From: an uncultured Prevotella sp.
Lineage (GTDB): Bacteria; Bacteroidota; Bacteroidia; Bacteroidales; Bacteroidaceae
DNA: 64,000 bases
Direction of reading: 5' to 3'
Assembly: GCA_934254985.1 (NCBI GenBank)
Contig: CAKQMS010000008.1
Span: forward strand, 1-64,000
Made by a program: the position numbers and the translations under genes. Under the pieces are notes generated by a model that was given only the letters and a program-made list of their open reading frames with translations, searched no databases and was not told the origin of the DNA. This document shows, piece after piece, positions 8,166 to 15,382 of this stretch. Each line of letters starts with the position of its first letter. Positions within the stretch are counted from its first letter, which is position 1.

Positions 8166-9002
8166 TTATTGTTCGAGGCTCTGCATGAGTGGGGCTGCCA
8201 ACACCTTGGCATCTGGATGAGGAGCACCGGTGGTGCCAAGGGCACGAAGGTCGAAGAAGTGGTGCCAATCGGAGATGAAGGCGGTGTGGACAAGCTCGGT
8301 GTTGGTGTCGAGAGGCAATACTACGCGAGCCTCTTGTGGCTTACGACCAGCAGCAATGAGGTTCATGTAGGTGCGCTCGGCAGCCATGTTGGCAAAGAGC
8401 CAGTTCTCGTATTCCGAGGCTGTGGCGTCGGCAACCTTTGTGCTCAGAGCTACGAAGTCGGTGGTGGAAGCCACTTTGTCGGCAAGCTCTGCAATCCAAG
8501 TAGGAAGGTTGATAGAGATTTCGCCCGAGAATTTCTCCTTAGAATAGTTGCAATAGCGAGTAGACTGCTCTGCCATGGAGTTGGCACGATGGCGGTTGAA
8601 CTCGCGGGTGATGGCTATCTGAGTGGTGAAATGCACGGTGATGCGAAGGTCGTGGTGGGCAGTAGGTTCGCAGAACAGCTGCAGATCGTCCATCCATCCA
8701 TTCTCTTCGAGCACTCTAAGGTTTGTGGTGACATAGTCGGTGCCATCGACATGCTTATAATGAGAGAACTTATTGGCTTTGTATTTCTCCAGCCCCTCAC
8801 CCTTTAGATAGACTGTGCCATGTTCGAGCATAGCGGTATGCTTGCTCTTCATCATGCGTTCAACGAAAGGTTGTGCCGAATCGGCTGTGGCATTGTTTTC
8901 GCTCTTGTAGCATACTCTTCCGGCGCGTTCTATCTGTTTGTACATTCCCTGGAGTCCAGGCTCCTGATGCCATATTTCGAATGAAGGGTTTATGATGTTC
9001 AT
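8166..9002 (-). CDS. thyX: FAD-dependent thymidylate synthase ThyX
   Basis: Makes dTMP from dUMP using methylene-tetrahydrofolate and reduced FAD. The ThyX signature RHRX7S is exact: RHR at residues 137-139 and Ser147 (RHRANSMAEQS). Also seen: 'VCYKSE', 'HTAMLEHGTVYL', 'ITREFNRHRANS' and the C-terminal 'QEARVVLPLDTNTELVHTAFISDWHHFFDLR', where the R and N/T contact substrate. Length 278 aa is slightly above the usual ~230-260. ATG start at 9002; lies in the same orientation as the aldo/keto reductase gene 46 bp upstream. No ThyA appears in this window, consistent with ThyX being the dTMP source. Confidence 0.97.
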   Translation of the reverse strand: MNIINPSFEIWHQEPGLQGMYKQIERAGRVCYKSENNATADSAQPFVERMMKSKHTAMLEHGTVYLKGEGLEKYKANKFSHYKHVDGTDYVTTNLRVLEENGWMDDLQLFCEPTAHHDLRITVHFTTQIAITREFNRHRANSMAEQSTRYCNYSKEKFSGEISINLPTWIAELADKVASTTDFVALSTKVADATASEYENWLFANMAAERTYMNLIAAGRKPQEARVVLPLDTNTELVHTAFISDWHHFFDLRALGTTGAPHPDAKVLAAPLMQSLEQ

Positions 9003-9048
9003 TTTGTTTGCTTAATGTGTGTTGAATTTAGATTGCTTTGTTTTCTGC

Positions 9049-10056
9049 CTACAGTTTCAAACCATCGAAGGCTGGAGCAGAGATACATTTCATGTTTTTT
9101 TCGAGCTGAGCTACGCTGCTTGCTCCCACGAGCACACTTGTAATGCCTGGCTGATGGAGAATCCATGCGAGAGCCATTTCGGCAAGAGTTTCGCCACGTT
9201 TGCCTGCCTCTTGGTTCCATGCCTTCAGCTGTGTGAGGAGCTCAGGAGTCAGGGCGCTATGCTTTAGGAAATGCTCTTTTGCCATACGGCTGTCGGCAGG
9301 AATGCCATTAAGATAGCGGTCGGTGAGCAAGCCCTGAGCCAATGGCGAGAAGCTGATAAAGCCAATGCCGTGGGTGTGGCAATAGTCGAGTACGCCATCT
9401 TCGATAGGTTCGCGATCGATGAGATTGATACGACCCTGATAGATTAGCAATGGCACATCGTGGGCACGCAGATATTCGTCAGCTACCTTTAATGCTTCGA
9501 GCGGCCAACGGCTGATGCCCACATAGAGAGCTTTGCCCTGACGCACAATGTCGACCAACGCCTGGAGAGTTTCCTCGAGCGGAGTGTTGGGGTCGTAGCG
9601 ATGGCTATAGAACAAGTCGACATAGTCGAGGTGCATGCGCTTTAGGCTCTGGTCGAGACTTGCCATGAGATATTTGCGCGAGCCCCAGTTGCCATAAGGT
9701 CCGGGCCACATATCGTAGCCTGCCTTGGTGGAGATGAAGAGTTCGTCGCGATAAGGACGGAAGTCGCTATCCATGAGTCTGCCCAAGGTTTCTTCGGCAG
9801 AGCCATAAGGAGGTCCGTAGTTGTTGGCAAGGTCGAAATGTGTGATTCCGTGGTCGAAGGCGTAGCGAGTGATTTCACGGCTACGCTCCATTGGGTCGAC
9901 ACCTCCGAAGTTGTGCCAAAAGCCGAGTGATATTTTTGGCAACATCACTCCCGACTTGCCGCAGCGACGATACATCACGTCGGCATTGTCGTAGCGAGAG
10001 GAGAGAAAACCGCCCTCGCGCTCTTTTGGTGGATAGGTAAAAAGATTAGTTTCCAT
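9049..10056 (-). CDS. Aldo/keto reductase (YghZ/MgrA type)
   Basis: NADPH-dependent carbonyl reductase with a TIM-barrel fold. The tetrad is visible: Asp and Tyr in 'THFDLANNYGPPYGSAE', Lys in 'FISTKAGYDMWPGPYG', His in 'LDYVDLFYSHRYDP'. The C-terminal 'AWILHQPGITSVLVGASSVAQLEKN' is the NADP-binding segment of the AKR14-like group that includes the E. coli L-glyceraldehyde-3-phosphate reductase YghZ. Length 335 aa is normal. The physiological substrate cannot be inferred. It lies 18 bp after ispG and upstream of thyX in one gene train. Confidence 0.9.
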   Translation of the reverse strand: METNLFTYPPKEREGGFLSSRYDNADVMYRRCGKSGVMLPKISLGFWHNFGGVDPMERSREITRYAFDHGITHFDLANNYGPPYGSAEETLGRLMDSDFRPYRDELFISTKAGYDMWPGPYGNWGSRKYLMASLDQSLKRMHLDYVDLFYSHRYDPNTPLEETLQALVDIVRQGKALYVGISRWPLEALKVADEYLRAHDVPLLIYQGRINLIDREPIEDGVLDYCHTHGIGFISFSPLAQGLLTDRYLNGIPADSRMAKEHFLKHSALTPELLTQLKAWNQEAGKRGETLAEMALAWILHQPGITSVLVGASSVAQLEKNMKCISAPAFDGLKL

Positions 10057-10074
10057 TTATAGTGTATGTGCTAT

Positions 10075-11880
10075 TTATTTATCGTTTTCGATGAGCTTAA
10101 GCAGATGTTCTACAGCCTCAGCCTCAGGGATGTTTTTCTCTACGCAGACTTGCTTCTTGTAGAGCGACACCTTGCCCGGACCAGCACCAACATAGCCATA
10201 GTCGGCATCAGCCATTTCGCCCGGACCATTTACTATACAGCCCATGATGCCTATCTTCAGCCCCTTGAGGTGCTTGGTGGCAGCCTTGATGTTGGCGATG
10301 GTTTGCTGAAGATTATAGAGAGTGCGACCACAACCAGGACACGAGATGTATTCGGTCTTGGTGCTGCGCAATCGTGCAGCCTGAAGAATTCCGAAAGCAG
10401 TATCTTCGATGTCGGCAGCGGCGATGTTGCCATTGTTCATGAGCCATACGCCATCGGTGAGTCCGTCCATCATCAGCGCACCCATGTCGGCAGCAGCATC
10501 GAGCTGGAAGTGCTCCTTGTTGTCGAGAGCATACATCTGGGCGAAGACCACAGGATTGAATACTCCTGCCTCCATCATCTCGTGGACTAAAGCACGCTGA
10601 GAGGCAAGGCGGTTGGCATGGTTTGTGGCGCATACCACTACTACCTCTGGATGCTGACGCAAGCAAGCGAGATATTCGTCGGCAGGGTGTGGATATTGGA
10701 GAACCACAAACTTTAGGTCGGCTTTGACGGCACCAACCATGGCAAGAGTGTTGCCAGGGAAAATAGGATATGTGTCGGCGCTACCGTCGTAGACATTGAA
10801 GTCGACAATGTATTTCTGTCCTTGCTTCTTAGTCTCAGGGAGCTTGGCGCCAGTATACACGAAGTCGGCTTTCTCGCCCTCGGTAGAGGTTATTACGACA
10901 GGCACATTGGAGCCACCAATGCCAAGCACAGCCCTTGTGGTGCGACGCACAGGATGAGCCCAACAGAAGTCTTTGGCAGCTGTGGCTGGAATCATGATGT
11001 GGCCTTGGCGCTGAGCGATGTAGTCGACAAGATGGCGGGCAACAGGAATCTCAGCCTCAGGCTCTTCGCTCAACGACACACGGATGGTGTCGCCAATGCC
11101 ATCGGCAAGCAGAGCGCCAATGCCCACAGCACTCTTTATTCTGCCATCTTCGCCCTCGCCAGCCTCGGTGACACCAAGGTGGAGCGGATAGTGCATGTCT
11201 TCTTTGTCCATAGCCTCGACGAGCAAACGGACAGCCTGCACCATGACAACGGTGTTAGACGACTTGATGGAAATAACCACGTCGTTGAAGTCGTTGGCTT
11301 TGAAGATGCGCAAAAATTCCAGGCAGCTCTCCACAATACCAGCAGGAGTGTCGCCATATCTGTTGCGTATGCGGTCGGAGAGCGAACCGTGGTTGACGCC
11401 TATGCGCACGGCAGTATGGTTCTCCTTGCAGATGTTGATGAAAGGCACCAGGCGGTCTTCTATCTTTTTCAGCTCATGAGCATATTCCTCGTCGGTATAT
11501 TCCAGTTTTTCGAACTTGCGTGCAGGGTCGACATAGTTGCCCGGGTTTATTCTCACCTTCTCGCAATATTTTGCTGCCACGTCAGCCACATTGGCATTGA
11601 AGTGGACATCAGCCACCAGCGGAGTATCTTTGCCCAAGGCTCTGATACCGGCATTGATATTCTTCATGTTCTCAGCCTCGCGGGTGCCCTGAGTGGTGAA
11701 ACGCACCAGTTCGCCACCAGCCTCGATGATGCGCATGGCTTGAGCCACACTCGCCTCGGTGTCGTTGGTGTTGGTGGTAGCCATCGACTGAATTCTGATT
11801 GGCTGACCACTGCCCATGAGCAGGCTACCGATGGTTACGGTGTTGGTGGCTCTGCGTTGGTATTGAAATAAGTCTATCAT
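10075..11880 (-). CDS. ispG: 4-hydroxy-3-methylbut-2-enyl diphosphate synthase IspG, long form
   Basis: Penultimate enzyme of the MEP isoprenoid pathway, converting MEcPP to HMBPP with a [4Fe-4S] cluster. N-terminal barrel: 'VTIGSLLMGSGQPIRIQSMATTNTND', 'GGELVRFTTQG', 'PLVADVHFN' and 'VRINPGNY'. C-terminal cluster domain: 'SCPGCGRTLYNLQ' and 'GCIVNGPGEMADADYGYVGA'. A ~250-residue insert between them is the long form typical of Bacteroidetes, Chlamydia and plants. The open frame begins at 11919, but ATG at 11880 (MIDLFQYQRR) fits the family and leaves a 4-bp gap after purE. Confidence 0.96.
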   Translation of the reverse strand: MIDLFQYQRRATNTVTIGSLLMGSGQPIRIQSMATTNTNDTEASVAQAMRIIEAGGELVRFTTQGTREAENMKNINAGIRALGKDTPLVADVHFNANVADVAAKYCEKVRINPGNYVDPARKFEKLEYTDEEYAHELKKIEDRLVPFINICKENHTAVRIGVNHGSLSDRIRNRYGDTPAGIVESCLEFLRIFKANDFNDVVISIKSSNTVVMVQAVRLLVEAMDKEDMHYPLHLGVTEAGEGEDGRIKSAVGIGALLADGIGDTIRVSLSEEPEAEIPVARHLVDYIAQRQGHIMIPATAAKDFCWAHPVRRTTRAVLGIGGSNVPVVITSTEGEKADFVYTGAKLPETKKQGQKYIVDFNVYDGSADTYPIFPGNTLAMVGAVKADLKFVVLQYPHPADEYLACLRQHPEVVVVCATNHANRLASQRALVHEMMEAGVFNPVVFAQMYALDNKEHFQLDAAADMGALMMDGLTDGVWLMNNGNIAAADIEDTAFGILQAARLRSTKTEYISCPGCGRTLYNLQQTIANIKAATKHLKGLKIGIMGCIVNGPGEMADADYGYVGAGPGKVSLYKKQVCVEKNIPEAEAVEHLLKLIENDK

Positions 11881-11884
11881 AGAA

Positions 11885-12394
11885 TTAGCACTTAAATTTG
11901 TAATCGCTGATAGCGTCAAGATCCTTGTTGGCTTTCTCTATTTTGCTTCCTAAGCCAGCTTTCCAAGCATCTATCTTATTGGCAATCTCTTCGTCGCCAA
12001 GAGCTATCATCTGAGCAGCGAGGATGGCAGCATTCTGAGCACCATTGACGCTGACTGTAGCTACAGGAATGCCAGGAGGCATCTGGAGGATAGAGAACAC
12101 AGCATCCAAACCATCGAGGATGCCGCCCTTGATAGGCACACCGATTACTGGCAATGGTGTAGACGCAGCAATAACGCCTGGCAATGCAGCAGCCATACCT
12201 GCTCCGGCAATGATAACCTTGATGCCACGGCTCTTGGCGTTTTTAGCAAACTCTTCTACAGCGTCGGGAGTGCGATGGGCTGAGAGTGCGTTTACTTCGA
12301 AAGGAATCTCCTGATCTTCGAGCCATTTCATGGCTTTCTCCATTACGGGCAGGTCGCTTGTCGAGCCCATGATAATACTTACTATTGGTTTCAT
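11885..12394 (-). CDS. purE: N5-carboxyaminoimidazole ribonucleotide mutase PurE
   Basis: Converts N5-CAIR to CAIR in purine biosynthesis. Family motifs: 'SIIMGSTSDLPVMEKA', 'ALSAHRTPDAVEEFA', 'VIIAGAGMAAALPGVIAA' and 'PVIGVPIKGGILDGLDAVFSILQMPPGIPVATVSV'. Length 169 aa is standard. Downstream ispG starts 4 bp later, so the two are probably translationally coupled. Upstream is a short TTAACTTCTTT repeat and the PAP2-like gene. Confidence 0.97.
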   Translation of the reverse strand: MKPIVSIIMGSTSDLPVMEKAMKWLEDQEIPFEVNALSAHRTPDAVEEFAKNAKSRGIKVIIAGAGMAAALPGVIAASTPLPVIGVPIKGGILDGLDAVFSILQMPPGIPVATVSVNGAQNAAILAAQMIALGDEEIANKIDAWKAGLGSKIEKANKDLDAISDYKFKC

Positions 12395-12409
12395 AATTTT
12401 ATTCTTTTA

Positions 12410-12436
12410 TTCTTTAACTTCTTTAACTTCTTTAAT
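12410..12436. repeat. Short TTTAACTTC tandem repeat
   Basis: The purE-PAP2 gap contains three tandem TTTAACTTC-type units (from CTTTAACTTC at about 12412). A similar AAGTTAAAG simple repeat recurs in the 34.2-34.3 kb gap after glnN. Confidence 0.6.
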
Positions 12437-13116
12437 TACAATATCAATAAAAATCCGCATACTGCTCCAACCATGAAGCCACCAACAATTTGGCGCAGAG
12501 AATGTTGGCGCAAAATCATGCGGGCGGTGCCCACGAGTCCGGCTACGAGGATTATCACCGAGAGCCACCATAGGGGATTGAACTGGAACACCAGCGAGAT
12601 GGCGAGCAGAGCACCAGCCATGCCGCCAATGCCTGCCATGTGGATGCAAATCTTCCACCATATATTAACGAGGGCACAAACCACCTGTATTGCCAATGCC
12701 GCAACCACGATGTTTGCCATGAACTGTGGGATTCGCATCACGGTCATCAGATAATAGCACGTGAAATAACACATAATGGCAATGATGTAGGGCACCATAC
12801 GGCGCTCTTTGCGTCCCATCTGAAACGAGGTCCAACCCTGATAGCGGCGATACAGATGTATCAGCACCGTGGGCAGCAACACCGTAAACAGATACGTCAA
12901 GGTGAGCACCTTTATTTGATAAATCAAAGGCAGGCGGCTCATATAGCTAAATATGAACAACGCCAAGAGGCTCAACACAGGCAGATAAAAAGGCGTGAAA
13001 ATCATGCTGATGATGCGAGCGGCAAGAATCATGCGCTTCACATACTTTGATTCACCCTCGCTGCCTGTTGCCAATGGCGTAGGTTTGATGTCGTTTCTCT
13101 CAAAAATTCCGTCCAT
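12436..13116 (-). CDS. PAP2-superfamily-like integral membrane protein
   Basis: About six hydrophobic segments (e.g. 'MILAARIISMIFTPFYLPVLSLLALFIF', 'LTLTYLFTVLLPTVLIHL', 'YIIAIMCYFTCYYLMTV'), then a C-terminal part 'WWKICIHMAGIGGMAGALLAI...GTARMILRQHSLRQIVGGFMVG'. This last part resembles the spacing of the PAP2 C1-C3 motifs, with His in 'KICIHMAG', Arg in 'TARMILRQHSL' and a glycine-rich end, but it is divergent from classical KX6RP/PSGH/SRX5HX3D. It probably acts on a lipid phosphate at the inner membrane; catalysis is unproven. It lies 8 bp downstream of rpoN. Confidence 0.7.
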   Translation of the reverse strand: MDGIFERNDIKPTPLATGSEGESKYVKRMILAARIISMIFTPFYLPVLSLLALFIFSYMSRLPLIYQIKVLTLTYLFTVLLPTVLIHLYRRYQGWTSFQMGRKERRMVPYIIAIMCYFTCYYLMTVMRIPQFMANIVVAALAIQVVCALVNIWWKICIHMAGIGGMAGALLAISLVFQFNPLWWLSVIILVAGLVGTARMILRQHSLRQIVGGFMVGAVCGFLLIL

Positions 13117-13124
13117 AATGTTTG

Positions 13125-14591
13125 TTATTCCTTTCTCAATCTTGCTACTGGTAGTCCGAGTTGTTCTCTATATTTTGAAACGGTGCGTCGAGCCACAGGC
13201 AAACCATTCTTTGCCAACAGTTCAGAAAGCGCATCGTCGCTAAGTGGTTTTTTCTTGTCTTCTTTTTCGATTAATGCTTTGAGCGTCATCTTGATTTTGC
13301 GTGTCGACACATCCTCGCCTTCAGCCACAGAATAAGATTCTGAGAAGAAGAATTTGAGTGGGAATATTCCCCAGCGAGTTTGTGCATACTTCATGTTGCT
13401 AACTCGGCTGACGGTAGACTTGTCGAGTCCGGTTTTCTCGGCAATATCTTTCAGAATCATTGGTCGCAACTCGCTCTCGTCGCCATCGCGGAAGAAGTCG
13501 TGTTGCCAATCGATTATTGCCTTCATGGTGAGCGTGAGCGTTTGTCGACGCTGTTTCAACGCTTCTATGTATCCGCGAGCCTTGTCGACATTGGTTTTAG
13601 CAAACAGCAATGCCTCTTTGTCGCGGCGGTTTAGTCCTTCTTTGTTGTTCTTGTAGCTCTCGACCATGTTGACAAACTCTTGCGACACCTTGAGCTCAGG
13701 AATCTCGCCACGGTTTAGAGTGAAGCTCACATGACCGTCGTCGTCGGTGTCGACGATGAAGTCGGGAGTAATCTGGTTAACATTTCTACCCATGGTTTCG
13801 CCAAGCGAAGCTCCCGGCTTAGGGTTCAGGCGTTTCATCTCAGTTTTGAGAGCATTGGCCTGCACCTCGCTCAAGCCAAGAGCGTCGGCTATCTTGTCCC
13901 AATGTTTCTTGGTGAACTCCTCGAAATGATTAGCCACCACGCTGTGCATAAGCTCTTTCAGTCGGCTGTCGGGTTTGCGACTAATCTGAATGAGCAAACA
14001 CTCCTGCAGGCTGCGGGCGCCAACTCCGGCAGGGTCAAAATCTTGGAGCTTCTTCAGCACCGCCTCTATCTGCTCAGGCTCCACATCCATATAGTTGTAG
14101 ATGGCAAGTTCGTCGCAGATGGAATCGATGTCTTTTCGCAAGAATCCGCTATCGTCGAGCGAACCTATGAGGTATTCCATTATCTGCTTCTCGGTGTCAG
14201 AAAGCTCTATCTCGCACATCTGCTCTTTCAGTCGGTCGTAGAACGACACAGGGTCGCCATACACCATCTCCTCGTAGTCGGCATTATTATTATCGTTTGC
14301 CGACCACACAGGCAACATGTCGTCGTCGTGGGTGATGGAGTCGAGAGCAGAGTCTAAATCGTTAGACTTGTCAGCCGAAGAGTCGTCGCCATTGGTTCCA
14401 TCCCAAGGGTTGTCGTCAAGGTCGTCACTACTCTTCTCGAGCGCAGGGTTGTCGTTGAGCTCATCCTTCACCTTCTCCTCAAGTTCGGCAATAGGCATCT
14501 CCAGCATCCTGACAACCGCCAGTTGCTGTTGGGTGAGTCGTTGCTGCTGCGCAAGCTTTTGTTCTTGTTGTTGTGTAAGTTTCTGAGCCAT
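13125..14591 (-). CDS. rpoN: RNA polymerase sigma-54 factor RpoN
   Basis: Alternative sigma factor that needs an enhancer-binding AAA+ activator. Region I is the glutamine-rich start (MAQKLTQQQEQKLAQQQRLTQQQLAVVRMLEMP...ELEEKVKDELNDNPALE), followed by an acidic region II, core-binding 'IMEYLIGSLDDSGFL..DPAGVGARSLQECLLIQI', and the C-terminal RpoN box ARRTVSKYRE at residues 467-476. Length 488 aa is normal. A TAATTTTG -7 box ends 5 bases before the ATG, so a transcript from it would be nearly leaderless; the gene can also be read through from the hypothetical gene 9 bp upstream. No sigma-54 activator gene was seen in the window. Confidence 0.97.
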   Translation of the reverse strand: MAQKLTQQQEQKLAQQQRLTQQQLAVVRMLEMPIAELEEKVKDELNDNPALEKSSDDLDDNPWDGTNGDDSSADKSNDLDSALDSITHDDDMLPVWSANDNNNADYEEMVYGDPVSFYDRLKEQMCEIELSDTEKQIMEYLIGSLDDSGFLRKDIDSICDELAIYNYMDVEPEQIEAVLKKLQDFDPAGVGARSLQECLLIQISRKPDSRLKELMHSVVANHFEEFTKKHWDKIADALGLSEVQANALKTEMKRLNPKPGASLGETMGRNVNQITPDFIVDTDDDGHVSFTLNRGEIPELKVSQEFVNMVESYKNNKEGLNRRDKEALLFAKTNVDKARGYIEALKQRRQTLTLTMKAIIDWQHDFFRDGDESELRPMILKDIAEKTGLDKSTVSRVSNMKYAQTRWGIFPLKFFFSESYSVAEGEDVSTRKIKMTLKALIEKEDKKKPLSDDALSELLAKNGLPVARRTVSKYREQLGLPVARLRKE

Positions 14592-14595
14592 GCTG

Positions 14596-14603
14596 CAAAA
14601 TTA
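14596..14603 (-). promoter_or_regulatory. Candidate -7 box directly before rpoN
   Basis: Minus strand TAATTTTG, consensus match, ending 5 bases before the ATG of rpoN and overlapping the end of the upstream gene. If used, transcription would begin at or next to the start codon. Confidence 0.35.
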
Positions 14604-15248
14604 CGAAAAATAATCCTTTAGTTTGCAAGCTAAGTCGGATAATTTATCTTGTTCCTGAATTCCATATTTGTTCCACACCTGCTGACAAGGTTCGTAGAGC
14701 AATGTTTTATCAAAATCTTTAGCCTTAATGCATGGGTCGCAAAGGCAGAATGTCCTTAGCGCCACTACCACCTCGTGTGGCTTTATCTTTAGCAGTTTGG
14801 CAAGGTCTGCCACCTCGGGAGTTTCCTCAACCATAGTAGGCGGAGTGAGTCGGAAATAGAGGTCGAGAATCATCACCAGCATCATTGGCGTGAAGGGGTC
14901 GCAGCCCATGATAGGACGGAAGTTGACCTCAAAGCTCTCCACCACCTCTACTCCATCATAGAACGACTGCGCATTGCCGAAGCCCTTCATGAGTCGAAGC
15001 GTCTCCACTCGTTTGCGAAATTTCTTTGGGTTGTGAGCATAGCTGTCCATCAATGCCTTAACGCTTGGCGACTCCACCTCGTCGAGTTTCGTCATCATGC
15101 GGTGAAGGTATTGTGGGTGAATATGCAGCTCCATACCAAGCTGCACAAGTTCTCGGGAGTAAATGGGCTTTACTCCAACTGGTTTCTTCATATAAATCTG
15201 TATGAGCATCAACCAGTATTCATCGTGCCATATAGGTTGTCGTGCCAT
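14601..15248 (-). CDS. Conserved hypothetical protein upstream of rpoN
   Basis: No function recognised. A 215-aa soluble protein with no signal peptide: 'MARQPIWHDEYWLMLIQIYMKKPVGVKPIYSRELVQLGMELHIHP' start, 'YLHRMMTKLDEVESPSVKALMD', a central helical hydrophobic stretch 'PMMLVMILDLYFRLTP' and 'CLCDPCIKAKDF', whose Cys could matter. The first ~100 residues look like a winged-helix-sized helical domain, but this is only an impression. ATG at 15248 is preceded by a good -7 box. As first gene of the leftward train, it is probably co-transcribed with rpoN. Confidence 0.75.
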   Translation of the reverse strand: MARQPIWHDEYWLMLIQIYMKKPVGVKPIYSRELVQLGMELHIHPQYLHRMMTKLDEVESPSVKALMDSYAHNPKKFRKRVETLRLMKGFGNAQSFYDGVEVVESFEVNFRPIMGCDPFTPMMLVMILDLYFRLTPPTMVEETPEVADLAKLLKIKPHEVVVALRTFCLCDPCIKAKDFDKTLLYEPCQQVWNKYGIQEQDKLSDLACKLKDYFS

Positions 15249-15267
15249 AATATGTAGAGGTTTTGTG

Positions 15268-15275
15268 CAAACTTA
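15268..15275 (-). promoter_or_regulatory. Candidate -7 box for the hypothetical-rpoN train
   Basis: Minus strand TAAGTTTG (TAnnTTTG), 20 bases upstream of the ATG at 15248. It is divergent from the GH43 promoter at 15310-15317, so the two promoters share a 135-bp intergenic region. Confidence 0.5.
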
Positions 15276-15309
15276 CACATTTTTTTCGAGATATTCCCTG
15301 ATTTTTTCG

Positions 15310-15317
15310 TATTTTTG
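15310..15317 (+). promoter_or_regulatory. Candidate -7 box for the GH43 gene
   Basis: TATTTTTG matches the Bacteroidetes -7 consensus, 66 bases upstream of the ATG at 15383, leaving a ~60-nt leader. Confidence 0.5.
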
Positions 15318-15382
15318 CACCCAACAAATCACACCTAACTATTTATAAGGCTAATATAGCAAATCAAACTCATATAAAAATA

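Noticed and set aside
10822..11871. 349-aa plus-strand ORF opposite ispG
   Set aside because: Complement of conserved IspG; no independent support.
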